Positions 31,901 to 40,815 of a stretch of 64,000 nucleotides of DNA are shown here, piece by piece. The first letter of the stretch is position 1. Every line of letters starts with the position of its first letter. Source of the DNA: Lasiosphaeria ovina (lineage: Eukaryota > Ascomycota > Sordariomycetes > Sordariales > Lasiosphaeriaceae); NCBI GenBank assembly GCA_033439765.1, contig JAULSN010000001.1:8866001-8930000 (forward strand), in the 5' to 3' direction. A program made the position numbers and the translations under genes. A model generated the notes under the pieces. It searched no databases. It worked only from the letters and a program-made list of their open reading frames with translations, and was not told where the DNA came from.

Positions 31901-34500
31901 ACTGGGGGATATATGGGCGTGTCAAGCGACTAGTCCGGGGGTGTTGCTTATTACTAAACCGTGGCCGCTGCACCGCTAGGGTCAGCGGCTGTCAATCGTT
32001 GCAGCTCGAGAACAAGAGAAGCAGGGCGGGTTGGAATCTGTTTCTTTTAACTGTCGATTCCGTTGGATCCGTGTATCGCAGTCGGGGTCAAGGAAGAATG
32101 ACAAGACGGCCTGTGGCTTGGAGATATAGACAAGAGGACTGTGTGGCAGCAGCCAAAGTACGTTAGCTTAACTGTTCCCGCTTTTGCGCTTGTTCCAAAA
32201 GCCCAACTTAGTGAGGCCTGCCAAGGAATTACTGAACAAGCTTCTTCAGCCTTGCCGGGCGTCTTCAGCCTTGCCCCTGGCATTGGACCCAGCCTCTCAA
32301 ACTAGGCTGCAATATCTTTCAAAAACCAACCCGGTAGATCCTTATTCCCGCACGGTCTTTCGAGTCTCGAGTAGTTGGGTTCTCATTCTCAGCCAAGCAA
32401 GGCCGAGATGGGCTCGCTTTTCAGCCGTTTTGCGAACATCAAAGCCATAGACTCTGGATCAACAGAGGTTTCCAGTCCGAGAGAGGGAGGTCGAGGGTAG
32501 AACAAGGAGACAGATTAGCATGAACTCTCATCCTTGACTATGTGCAACGTGCTTGGCAGTGGAACGGTCCTTGGGAACAGCAGTCTTTGTTCCCATCCAA
32601 CATTGCGAGTGTATGAGAGTCCGAGAACGGTAACTCAAAGCGGCACGCGCCAGTGGTTGTTCCGGAAGTCGTCAAGGAGACCGAACAAAGAAACTCTTGC
32701 TTAGGTGGGTGGGTGTACTCATACGAAGAATAACCTGCAGAACCAAAGTTGCTTCGAGTCTCCCTCGCCAGTAGTGTGTCCAGAACAAGGAATTGTTCCT
32801 GCCAGAGTTCAGCCTCGCGAGTTCAGCCTCGTCGACTGCCATCCCTGTTCCAGCCAAGGCAAAGCTTCATGGTTTGATTTCCACTCCTCTCTTCTACCGC
32901 GTTTTTGTTCCTTGTAGCTTGTGTGTGTCTGTGTTATGTGTAGGTGTAGATGACCGAGGCGCTTGAAAAGGCTTTTCTCTGTGTCGAAGCGTAGTGCCGC
33001 TCGTCGAAACTCGAAGAGGGTTGTCTATGTTGAATATCGAGGTGGTGGTGCTTGGCTCAACCTCCGTTGCAGGCACAGGCGTCTCTGCTGCTGCTGCGCT
33101 TGGGTTAGTCCATCTACTTCTAAGCTGGCAGGCCAGTCTGCATTGGAGCAGTTCTGGCCTTTGAAGGAGAGCTTCCTTACTTAGGTCGTGCGTGTGCCGC
33201 GAGGTTGAGGGCGTGGCGGCGGCGCCTGTGGTCTGCCAGATCAGGGATCGGTGTGCTGTTTTCATTGCAGTAGCGAGCGTTCCGCGCTGGTAAACTAGTA
33301 GAGGAAAGTAATCAAACACGAGGTGCTTGGTTGATCACGGCGATTCGTTCTCGCAATCTTGAGACGGGTTGTTCACGATCGAGGCTTGACACCCGTAGGA
33401 GGGGTCTGCTAGACAGAAGACGAGTTTTGGGGCGCCTGGCCGCGCTGCCACGGGTGCCGCTAGGCCGCCTGGAAGCCCCAAATCCCAGCAGCCTGGCTCC
33501 CATCCAATCCTTCCGGTCTGCCAACCACCCCAAGCTAGGTCCCTGTCCTCCAGCAGCGGCACAGCCCTTTCCCCGCTCCCTCAGTGATGCACTTTGTGCC
33601 CTTATCTAATCTGGCTATCTACTGCTATCTCTATATCTATCGATTCGCGCCTGCCGCCGCTGTCTCTCGAAGCTGCCTTCCTCGTGCTGCCTCGGATACC
33701 CTCGTAGAATCAAATCCACTCCGGAGGGCAGCTGCTCAGACGTGCTTCCTGAGCTGCTGCTGTATGCCCTCATCCTACTGCCCTCTCTTTGTCGTCCCTT
33801 CCCTTGATCCCGTGCTTCGATCTTGAGCTCCTACCCGCGTTGCTCGCTCCAGTTTCTCCCGCAGAGCCTCTCCACCACAGCAGTGGCCATATCTCGAGCA
33901 TCTACGTATTACATCATGCAGCCCGTAACGCGTCAGCGAGATTCCTTTGAATCTTGATGCCCGCTTCACTAGATCTAATCAAATGCCAGCCTCGCTGCCC
34001 TCGAGAAACGCGTCCCTGTCCCCTCGGAACCACCACCAGCCTTGGAAAAGAACAGATACACACAGACAGCCTGTTCCCTTGAGCCGTGCAGCGATACAGA
34101 GGCAGCAGGAGCTTCGGGGCGCGTGGTCCTCGTCTCGTTCCTCACAGATTCGCAGCAGGCACAGCACATCACAGCACAAGAACCTTCACACATCTTGCCT
34201 GCGCGGCAGCAGCACGTCATCACACACAAAAAAAGGCACTTATCAAGCTGCTCCTTCTTCTTCTTCTAATCTCAAGCCCGTCTGTTACTCGGGGTGAATC
34301 AAGCAAGTCCGCAGGTAGCTAGCAGCTCCACCTACATCTCCTCCCGTGTGCCCTCTGCAGGCCTCTCGTGCTCCCCAGAACCTGCTTATCGGGCTTCCTA
34401 TCGTCCTCCGAACTTGCGTTTCCCTTTCAGAGCCGCCCTGCGTGTGTGTAGTGGACCCACCGGCCTGGCAACGGGAGGTGATCGTGCACGGTCCACGCCC
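28907..34500. other. Gene-poor, AT-rich intergenic stretch
   Basis: No frame here has a domain or convincing introns. 29.6-31.2 kb is AT-rich. A CT-rich tract (31368-31425) runs into a (GT)n tract (31427-31450), and short direct repeats (tgtaggc x4) occur at 30298-30318. The plus frame 29175-29528 (117 residues) and minus frame 29709-30293 are open but featureless. Confidence 0.4.
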
Positions 34501-34641
34501 AACTTCTATTTAGCCTCGCGTCCTCTGCGCGGTCCTCTCTCCTCCTTGACCTCCCTCCTACAACTCTTTTCTTCTTCGCTTTGAGAGGGCACGCTTTTGT
34601 CTACCTAAATGTGCCTTCGGCATCCGCGATCGGGGCTTTGA

Positions 34642-34712
34642 TTCTTCTTCTTCTTCTTCTTCTTCTTCTTCTTCTTCTTCTTCTTCTTCTTCTTCTTCTT
34701 CTTCTTCTTCTT
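34642..34712 (+). repeat. (TTC)n microsatellite
   Basis: About 23 uninterrupted TTC units in the pyrimidine-rich 5' part of the putative host locus. Confidence 0.95.
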
Positions 34713-35526
34713 GCTTTCTACATCATGAGCTTTGCAAGCTTCCTCTTCTTCTTCTTCTCTTCTTTGATTATTCCTCCTTCTCCAGCCTCGCCGCGGCTGC
34801 AACCTTTTCAGCATCAGCATCATCTTCGCGAGCTTCAGTTTCGTCAACAGTAGTGTAGCCGGCACACGCGTGACTGGTAAGTTTGCATTTCCTCTTGTCT
34901 TTCTTTTGCTGGTCGTCGCCGGCAACCGTTGCTCCCGCCTTTCCGCACAGTGGCACACACAATTTGGAAAAAATTTCCCTTCATCTTGTGTCTGGCCTGC
35001 GGTGCCCTACCCTTCTTCCCTTTTCTTTCCATTTCCCTCTGCGTGTGTGGGCCCGCCCTTCCCTGGCCTTCCTGCACGCCTATATATTCTTTCTTCCTGC
35101 TTCGCCCTCGGCTGCCCGACTTCTTCCTTCCTACATCAAACTTTTTTCTCGAGGCTGGCTTTCTCCTTCAAGCCTTTTTGGTTGCTCGCTTCTTCTCTTC
35201 TCTTTTCTTTCCTACATCATCGCCTGCATGCCTTCCTACCTCATCTGGCCTCTGCCTCTTGAGAGGTATGCTTCCTTCTTTTCCTTTGCTTCGCTATTCG
35301 CGCCGCTCAAGAGATCGCGCTCTTCCGATCATCTTGCTTTTCTCTTCCTTCCTGCCTTTGACAACACAACATCCGTTTAACACCTCTAACATCGGCGCTG
35401 AACAGGTCCTCTTCTGCAGATTTCGACTTCTGATAAACCTGGCATCTTTTCTTTTGTTTCTGCAGACACACTCACATGCAAAGGTAAGCATGCTCTGGTT
35501 TCTGTTTTCCATTTTTTCCTTCCAAA

Positions 35527-35598
35527 GCACATGATGATATCCTCCACACACTCGAGCCTCCCAAGGCAATGCGAGTTTGATTCGTCGATTTGAACGTC
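35527..35598 (+). ncRNA. Box C/D snoRNA-like unit 1a (weak box D)
   Basis: Box C ATGATGA at 35531-35537. The box D position reads TTGA (35590-35593) rather than CTGA, and the closing arms pair poorly. Otherwise it is close to its neighbours in the ~216 bp array (GCGAGTTTGA.TCGTCGAT core). Probably a decaying copy. Confidence 0.35.
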
Positions 35599-35738
35599 CA
35601 TTTCTCGGGCTCCATCTCACTTGCAATCCTTTCTAGGATTCTACTGGCCGCTTTTCATTCCAGACTTTTCTCCTCTAGAAATTCGCCTCGGGCGCCAGCA
35701 AGGTAAGCATGCTCTTTTTGCCCCTTTTCCATTTTCTC

Positions 35739-35816
35739 TGCACATGATGATATCTCCTCTACATTCACTCTAGCCTCCCAAGGCAATGCGAGTTTGACTC
35801 GTCGATCTGACATGCA
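35739..35816 (+). ncRNA. Box C/D snoRNA candidate 1b
   Basis: Box C ATGATGA at 35744-35750, box D CTGA at 35807-35810, and a TGCA/TGCA closing stem directly outside them. It lies inside an intron (35703-35881). The stretch before box D (GCGAGTTTGACTCGTCGAT) is kept across the family and is the likely guide; its target was not identified by eye. Confidence 0.6.
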
Positions 35817-35960
35817 TTTCTCGGTCGCCAATGACATTTGCAATCCTTCTCTTGCATTTTGCTGACCGCTCTCAATTCCAGACTTTTCTCTAGCAAGCCA
35901 TCTCTCGGGCGCCAGCAATGTAAGCATCATCTTTTCCCTCCTTTCCATTTCCCTTCACAA

Positions 35961-36031
35961 GCGCATGATGAAAACTTCTACACTCTAGTCTCCCTGGCGA
36001 TGAGAGTTAGATTTCGACGATCTGACGTGCA
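35961..36031 (+). ncRNA. Box C/D snoRNA candidate 1c
   Basis: Box C ATGATGA 35965-35971, box D CTGA 36023-36026, and closing stem GCGC/GTGC with one G-U pair. Intron 35920-36094. Pre-box-D sequence TAGATTTCGACGAT has changed from the sister copies, so its target may differ. Confidence 0.55.
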
Positions 36032-36169
36032 TATCTCGGGCTCCACTGTCACTTGCAGTTTTTCTGGGATTTTACTGACTGCTTTCAGCTCCAGGCTCCA
36101 TTCTCTCCACCGCGGTTTTCAAGTGTAGCAAGGTAAGCATGATCACTTTCTTCTCCATCTTCATTCACA

Positions 36170-36245
36170 AGCACATGATGAGATCCTCTACAACTCTAGC
36201 CTCCCAAGGCCGTGAGAGTTTGAAATTCGTCGATCTAAGCGTGCT
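36170..36245 (+). ncRNA. Box C/D snoRNA-like unit 1d
   Basis: Box C ATGATGA 36175-36181 and a perfect 5 bp closing stem AGCAC/GTGCT, but box D reads CTAA (36235-36238). Intron 36133-36329. A stem without a proper box D suggests recent loss of function or a tolerated variant. Confidence 0.4.
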
Positions 36246-37115
36246 CCTCCATTCAATCGGACACTAGCATTCGTACTTTGGGAATCGCAGGACACTTTGC
36301 TAATGCTGTTGTCGGCCTCAACTCTTTAGGCAGCATTTTCGGGACATGAGAAACATGATCGGGGCATTACAAGCATACCTGGCCCAAAGGATTTCGCCTC
36401 CCATTGAATAATACCTTGTCGCGCCCGGCGACTTTCCACATACACACCGGGTCCAGGATTCTTCACTCCTCCTTTTTTTCCCCCTTCTTCTTCACATCTT
36501 TCAGTGGGTTTCGTGGGCTTTTGATGTTCCCCTCCGACAATCTCACCACATGATGCAAACAAACTCTCAAAACCACCTGGTAGCCATTTGGCTTGGACTT
36601 GCTTCGGCACGGACATTCCTTCTGGCCGTGACCCATTTCGGTTCATAATGAGAGCGGTCAATTATCAACTGCGAGGCTTTCTGGTGACAGAAGTGACCAT
36701 CAGTTTGATAGACCACTAGTCTGACGAGATGGGGCGACATCCGACAAACGCTTTCGACAAAACTTCGCCAACTTTCGACACACGCCAACTTTCGATCGGG
36801 GATGCCGTCGACGGCGACCTACTAACCAAACGAATGAAACCTGGTCCAATCTCTTTTCCTTTTGTGGCCTCCACGTCCGGGGGTGGCCGCCCGCAGCCTG
36901 CGGGTAGATTTCGGGTGTGCGTGCCTCTGGACTGCCCGTACCCTAGCAAGGCAGCACCTTCCCCTTTTCCTTTCACGTCTGATTCACACTGCGCCCCTTG
37001 TATGTCCGAAACCGCGGGGGACTCCTTCGGGGAGTGTTTTTTTTTTTTTTTTTCGTGGGTCCTTGGGGGGTCTTTGAGCATATGCTGGAGTGTCTTCGGT
37101 CGAAGCAAAACCAAT

Positions 37116-37211
37116 CCCTATGATGACCAGCATTTATATTGTGTTCTCGCACAGAGAGCCGAGTTCATCCTTTGGGTAGAGCTATGATCCAAACAATCCG
37201 TGTCTGAGGGG
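37116..37211 (+). ncRNA. Box C/D snoRNA candidate 2 (single copy)
   Basis: Box C ATGATGA 37120-37126, box D CTGA 37204-37207, and arms CCCT/GGGG with one T-G pair. There is no tandem sister copy and the short stem makes this a weaker call. Confidence 0.35.
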
Positions 37212-37524
37212 TCTTTTCTCGGGGGAACCTTGCTTTCCGTTCCCTCTTCGGGGGAGCTGGCTTCGACCTTCAATTTTGTGGGCTTCGTGGGATCTTTGCG
37301 TCTTTCATGGGTTTGGCTTCGGCCTTCATGCATGTGGGCTTTGTGGGGTTAGCTTCGTGGGATTGGCTTCGGCCTTCATGTGGGTTGGGAGTATGGTTCT
37401 TGTCATTCTTCCGGGGGGGGTTGAGCATGGTCTTCATGCCTTTTCCCTCCGGGAGAACTGGCTCTTACCTTTGCGGGTATCCAGTTCTCCAGTGGGTTCT
37501 ACGCGGACTTCTGGGGGTTTCAAT

Positions 37525-37648
37525 GACAATTTCAATGATGACTCAACAAAACGACACCCACACAATGGCCGGACCTTTCTCCGTCTCCGGACGGAGGCAC
37601 CAAGTGGTGTGGTCAATGGCCGAAAAACCACATTCTGAGAAATTTGTC
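37525..37648 (+). ncRNA. Box C/D snoRNA candidate 3a
   Basis: Box C ATGATGA 37535-37541 and box D CTGA 37635-37638. The arms GACAATTTC and GAAATTTGTC pair over nine bases with one bulge. The region ahead of box D contains AATGGCCGAAAAACC, shared with 3b and 3c. The long stem makes this one of the best candidates. Confidence 0.65.
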
Positions 37649-37710
37649 TTGCTTCCTCTTTTTTCATTTTATCTTCATCATATCACATCCTCTCCCATCC
37701 ACTCCTGTCA

Positions 37711-37753
37711 CTGCGGGGGGGCTGTCTGGGCTCGCCTAGGCACCTCCCCGCGG
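37711..37753 (+). other. Conserved hairpin between snoRNA units, copy 1
   Basis: Outer arms GCGGGG.../...CCCCGC and an inner stem TCTGGG/CCTAGG around CTCG. The same fold recurs after units 3b and 3c with paired sequence changes. Candidate processing signal. Confidence 0.5.
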
Positions 37754-37758
37754 AGAAG

Positions 37759-37878
37759 CAATTTCAATGATGAGAGCTGGACAGATGGCTGGACCTTTTT
37801 CCGTTTGCATACGGGCGCCAATGGCGTGTCAATGGCCGAAAAAAACCATACACTACTGAGCATTTCACTGAGAAATTG
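37759..37878 (+). ncRNA. Box C/D snoRNA candidate 3b
   Basis: Box C ATGATGA 37767-37773, box D CTGA 37868-37871, and a perfect 7 bp closing stem CAATTTC/GAAATTG. Tandem sister of 3a at 232 bp spacing. A second CTGA upstream near 37855 could serve as an alternative box D. Confidence 0.65.
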
Positions 37879-37937
37879 ATCTTGATCCCGCTTTTCCTTC
37901 TGTCTTCATCACGTCACGTCCTCTCCTTCTCCTGTCA

Positions 37938-37980
37938 CTGCGGGGAGGATGCCTGGGCTTGCCTAGGCACATCTCCGCGG
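37938..37980 (+). other. Conserved hairpin between snoRNA units, copy 2
   Basis: GCGGGGA/TCTCCGC outer stem and CCTGGG/CCTAGG inner stem around CTTG. Base changes relative to copies 1 and 3 keep pairing through G-U pairs. Confidence 0.5.
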
Positions 37981-37985
37981 GACAA

Positions 37986-38100
37986 CAATTTCCATGATGA
38001 CTCCTGAGTACAGACCGCTTGGCAAGACCGTTCTCTGTCTGCGGACAGAGGCGTCAAGTGTCGCGTGTCGATGGCCGAAAAAACTCGATCTGAGGAATTG
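37986..38100 (+). ncRNA. Box C/D snoRNA candidate 3c
   Basis: Box C ATGATGA 37994-38000, box D CTGA 38090-38093, and arms CAATTTCC/GGAATTG pairing with one bulge. The stem's last pairs differ from 3b on both sides (TTC/GAA to TCC/GGA), a compensating change that supports a real RNA stem. Pre-box-D sequence: ATGGCCGAAAAAACTCGAT. Confidence 0.65.
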
Positions 38101-38155
38101 CCCTGCTTCTTTCCTTTGGTCGGCGTCACTTCACACTCTCTTCCTTCTCCTGTCA

Positions 38156-38199
38156 CTGCGGGGAGGCTGTCTGGGTCCGCCCAGGCACCTCTCCGCGGG
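38156..38199 (+). other. Conserved hairpin after snoRNA 3c, copy 3
   Basis: GCGGGGAGG/CCTCTCCGC outer stem with one G-U pair and a CTGGG/CCCAG inner stem closed by the loop TCCG. Best-formed of the three copies. Confidence 0.55.
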
Positions 38200-38289
38200 C
38201 GTTTTGGACTGGCGTCCGGTCTAGCAGAGTTCTCCAGGTTTCGACACAGTGGTCGGCGGAGAAGAGACGAAGCCAAGGTGATTGTTGGT

Positions 38290-38351
38290 CTTGCTGCGAG
38301 TACGAGTTCTTCGCGCTTGCAGCAAGGCCTGCCGAGGCAGGAAACCAAACT
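38290..38351 (+). other. Two adjacent hairpins
   Basis: CTTGCTGC (38290-38297) pairs perfectly with GCAGCAAG (38329-38336), directly followed by CCTGCC-GA-GGCAGG (38338-38351). Placed between snoRNA families 3 and 4; may be processing structures. Confidence 0.5.
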
Positions 38352-38390
38352 TTCACAGAGGGCAACAGAAGTAAGGTAGCCAAGTCCAAG

Positions 38391-38446
38391 GGGCCAATGA
38401 TGAAGCGTCATCCGACTGTAGGGTCGAAGGCTTCATGTCTGAGCCC
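38391..38446 (+). ncRNA. Box C/D snoRNA candidate 4a (short)
   Basis: GGGCC, box C ATGATGA 38397-38403, box D CTGA 38439-38442, and closing stem GGGC/GCCC. Only 35 nt lie between the boxes, short for the class. A donor-like GTAAGG lies about 20 nt upstream. Confidence 0.45.
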
Positions 38447-38517
38447 GCGGTGGGATGGCGGTGCCTTGAAACAACTCCCCTCTCCGAACGTGCCAAACGA
38501 AGATTCATAACGGGTAC

Positions 38518-38800
38518 GTGATGAGGGGGCCGGTGGCGCAATGCCATCCGGCCGAGGGGAGATGGCACTGACTGAGGCCTCTCAAGAACTTGTGGGTTTT
38601 TGGGTTTTTGGGTTTGTGGGCTTGTGGGCTTGTGGGCTTGTGGGCTTGTGGGCTTGTGGGCTTGTGGGCTTGTGGGCTTGTGGGATCTAGGGAAAACTCG
38701 CTCCTCTCCTGAACGTACAAACTAGGACTACATCGTACGTGATGAAGGGGCCGGCGATGATTCATCGTCGGCCAAGGGGAGGCGAGACAACCCGCCTGGG
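38518..38800 (+). ncRNA. Two degenerate copies of the family-4 unit
   Basis: At 38518 and about 38738, GTACGTGATGA (a good 5' splice site overlapping a box-C match) is followed by GGGGCCGG and a changed box C (GTGGCGC; GCGATGA). The first ends with CTGAGGCCTCT (38572-38582) as in intact family members; the second lacks CTGA. The 10 bp minisatellite (38596-38685) separates them. Likely dead or retargeted copies. Confidence 0.35.
38596..38688 (+). repeat. 10 bp minisatellite GGGCTTGTGG
   Basis: About eight perfect decamers preceded by two T-rich variants. Probably in an exon of the host transcript. Confidence 0.95.
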
Positions 38801-38855
38801 GCAATCTCAGGAAAGATCCGGAGTGGGCGTGGGCATCATGAGAGTACAATTTTCC

Positions 38856-38924
38856 AAAGGGGCCAATGATGAAACCATCGTCGACTGCCATGCGCAGCGC
38901 GGCGATCCCAAACTGAGGCCTTTC
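38856..38924 (+). ncRNA. Box C/D snoRNA candidate 4b
   Basis: AAAGGGGCC, box C ATGATGA 38866-38872, box D CTGA 38913-38916, then GGCCTTT, which pairs with the 5' arm. The guide-side sequence ends GGCGATCCCAAA before box D. A GTACAA donor-like site lies 25 nt upstream. Confidence 0.6.
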
Positions 38925-39073
38925 AAGAACTTACCAGTGGGCGTTGGGTTACTTCGGAAGTCCCCTGGACTATCCTGTGACAAGTCGAGTCCAGTGGGTG
39001 TTGGCCTCTCATTTGAGTCGCCTGAAAGATGGCACTCAATTCACCCTCTTCTGAGCCTACAGAGCGAGGGTGG

Positions 39074-39112
39074 CCTCCCGATTGGAATATTTCCGACGAG
39101 TCAATCGGGAGG
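39074..39112 (+). other. 11 bp perfect hairpin
   Basis: CCTCCCGATTG (39074-39084) pairs with CAATCGGGAGG (39102-39112) across a 17 nt loop. Lies between two snoRNA candidates. Confidence 0.6.
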
Positions 39113-39350
39113 TTGGGGGATCCGCGATAATGAATTTTCTACATATCATATCGCGTGGGTTTTGCGAGTTGACCCAACTGAGTCATTCTCAGAAACACTC
39201 ATGAAGCAAGCATGAGTGGGCTGTCCCGAAGCGCACACAGAGCTGAGCATATTCATAGCACTGTTGCGGACGACGGACTAGTCACACATATCGTGGGGGG
39301 TTGAGGCGAGCAACCCAGTGGGATGGAGACCGGCTTAATTGCGAACACAA

Positions 39351-39417
39351 GGGGCCAATGATGAGACCATCGTCGGTTGCCAGCTGCGCAGCGTCGACGA
39401 TCCGAACTGAGGCCTCT
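39351..39417 (+). ncRNA. Box C/D snoRNA candidate 4c
   Basis: GGGGCC, box C ATGATGA 39358-39364, box D CTGA 39407-39410, and closing arm GGCCTCT. Sister of 4b, sharing ACCATCGTCG after box C. The pre-box-D guide is GACGATCCGAA rather than GCGATCCCAAA, so the pair may have split targets. Confidence 0.6.
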
Positions 39418-39738
39418 CAAGTACGTGGGCAACTGAGGGAGTGGGCAACCAAGGGACAGAGTCACACGCAACTCTCGAAAGCATGACCTTCCGAGGCGCA
39501 AATGTGGACAACCCGGAGGTTTGAGGCACCCTTGACGGCCTGGGTCGGCAAGGGAACCACGGAGCGCTCACGGGGGAGTTCCGAGACCGCCAGCATTCAC
39601 ATCTACAACTCGTTAGTCGTGGTGGGTAACGAGAGTGAATGTGTCCGCCGACGGTGACAGCGTGACAGCGCGGCCTTGGGCCCTCCCTTTGCCCGAGAGT
39701 TTGCAGGCCGACAAAAACAACGGGTACAATGAAACACA

Positions 39739-39822
39739 GGGCCAATGATGACAGGCCGTGGGGCTGCGTTGCGGTTTCCTTCGGGTTGTCGAGCGCGGAA
39801 AGATGGCACTTTGCTGAGGCCC
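39739..39822 (+). ncRNA. Box C/D snoRNA candidate 4d
   Basis: Perfect 5 bp stem GGGCC (39739-39743)/GGCCC (39818-39822), box C ATGATGA 39745-39751, box D CTGA 39814-39817. Guide-side GCGCGGAAAGATGGCACTTTG is shared with 4e and 4f. Upstream donor-like GTACAATG at 39724. Confidence 0.65.
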
Positions 39823-39875
39823 GCAGGAATCAGAGACTATACCTAAGGGACATCAAAGCAATAACAGTAAACACA

Positions 39876-39923
39876 GGGCCAATGATGAAACGCCGGCGGA
39901 AAGACGGCGCCTTGCTGAGGCCC
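39876..39923 (+). ncRNA. Box C/D snoRNA-like unit 4e (shortened)
   Basis: Same stem and boxes as 4d (box C 39882-39888, box D 39915-39918) but only 26 nt between boxes, after an internal deletion relative to 4d and 4f. Probably too short to assemble a normal particle. Confidence 0.45.
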
Positions 39924-39976
39924 GCAGGAATCACAGACCATACCTGGGGGCCATCAAAGCAATAACATTAAACACA

Positions 39977-40039
39977 GGGCCAATGATGACACGCCGTGGA
40001 TCTGCGTTCGCGCGGAAAGACGGCACCTTGCTGAGGCCC
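39977..40039 (+). ncRNA. Box C/D snoRNA candidate 4f
   Basis: GGGCC/GGCCC stem (39977-39981, 40035-40039), box C ATGATGA 39983-39989, box D CTGA 40031-40034. 4d, 4e and 4f form a ~100-140 bp tandem series with common spacers (ATCAAAGCAATAACA). Confidence 0.6.
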
Positions 40040-40157
40040 GCAGGAAACCAAAAGACCATACCGGGGGCAAAGAAGAAACACAGCTGGAATCGAGAGAGCT
40101 CGTTGGGACTTTGGAAGGAAACATGTCTCGAGGTGTAGATTAATTAGATCGCGAATC

Positions 40158-40283
40158 GGGGCCGGTGATGACTTTTCTTTTCGAGAAGAAATTGTTTCAA
40201 TGGCGAACGGATGGACGGACTCGCGCAAGCAAGCCCGCTTTCTTTTCTGCCACATGCGAATAGCATAACAATGCCTGAGGCCC
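40158..40283 (+). ncRNA. Box C/D snoRNA candidate 4g (long)
   Basis: GGGGCC (40158-40163), box C GTGATGA 40165-40171, box D CTGA 40275-40278, then GGCCC closing the stem. The interior is unlike the others, which argues that the boxes and stem are conserved for function and not through recent copying. Confidence 0.55.
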
Positions 40284-40815
40284 TTGGTTAGCATTTACAC
40301 TTCGTCGTGGCGGTGTTGGGGGAGGTGGGTATGGGGACAGGAGGCGTGTGTGTCTTGTGTTATTGGGGAGGGAAGAGGAAATATTAATTATGGGATGTGT
40401 TTTGGGGTGTAACCGTCGATGGCCGGGGCTTGGAGTTTGTGTGTAGGATTTGAGGCTTGAGGATAGTTAATTATCTCAAGAAACTGGACGTTCGCAAACC
40501 ACCACAACATGCATTGACTTTATCATGTCTGTTTTGCTTCCAGGTTCTTGGCGATACGATATGTGCCTCCTTGGCGTGTGATTTCTAATTACCGCCCAGC
40601 AGAAAAATAATGCAAATCCCAATCCGGCCCAGCTTGACCCGGGGGGGGGGGGGCAGATTGCCACAGGACGCGGGTTCCTCCTTCTGCAATAATTAAACAA
40701 ATTGACAAACCTACAATCAATCCCGGAAGTCACTCCTGCCCTGTCTCACCCACTATCTTCTTTATACACCTAAGCTCCTCGGTCTTCTCTCTCTCTCTCG
40801 TAAACGTAAACATGG
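40284..40815. other. Intergenic; 3' flanks
   Basis: G/T-rich then AT-rich sequence with a G12 run at 40641-40652. No gene seen. Holds the 3' end of the snoRNA locus and of the minus-strand membrane protein gene. Confidence 0.4.

Larger units (their letters stand above)
35484..36329 (+). repeat. Four tandem intron + micro-exon units, ~216 bp
   Basis: Donor GTAAGC occurs at 35484, 35703, 35920 and 36133 (spacing 219, 217, 213). Matching acceptors end at 35663, 35881, 36094 and 36329, most with a CTGAC-type branch 10-25 nt before them. The exons between are 39, 38 and 38 nt and begin alike (ACTTTTCTC..., ...GGGCGCCAGCAA). Inside each intron the sequence around the box C/D motif is the best-conserved part, more so than the micro-exons. 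This pattern means the snoRNA, not the exon, is what selection keeps. Confidence 0.75.
34500..40290 (+). ncRNA. Putative snoRNA host locus (non-coding, multi-intron)
   Basis: Across this stretch box C (RTGATGA) and box D (CTGA) pairs recur on the plus strand only, enclosed by short complementary arms. Frames are short and shift constantly, so no protein gene is supported. In the left part the units sit inside good-looking GT-AG introns separated by 38-39 nt exons. In the right part donors such as GTACGT and GTACAA lie just upstream of units. In filamentous fungi, many box C/D snoRNAs are known to come from introns of non-coding host transcripts. The 5' part (34.5-35.5 kb) is pyrimidine-rich with a (TTC)n run and a GTAAGT donor at about 34879. 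Exact ends and exon chain are inference. Confidence 0.55.

Noticed and set aside
34605..34958. Minus-strand frame with a Lys/Glu-rich run opposite the TTC repeat
   Set aside because: The run is the reverse of the microsatellite. There is no domain, and the frame is antisense to the putative host locus.
38505..38891. Minus-strand frame with decapeptide repeats (KPTSPQAH)
   Set aside because: It is the antisense reading of the 10 bp minisatellite, and upstream and downstream parts are not coding-like.
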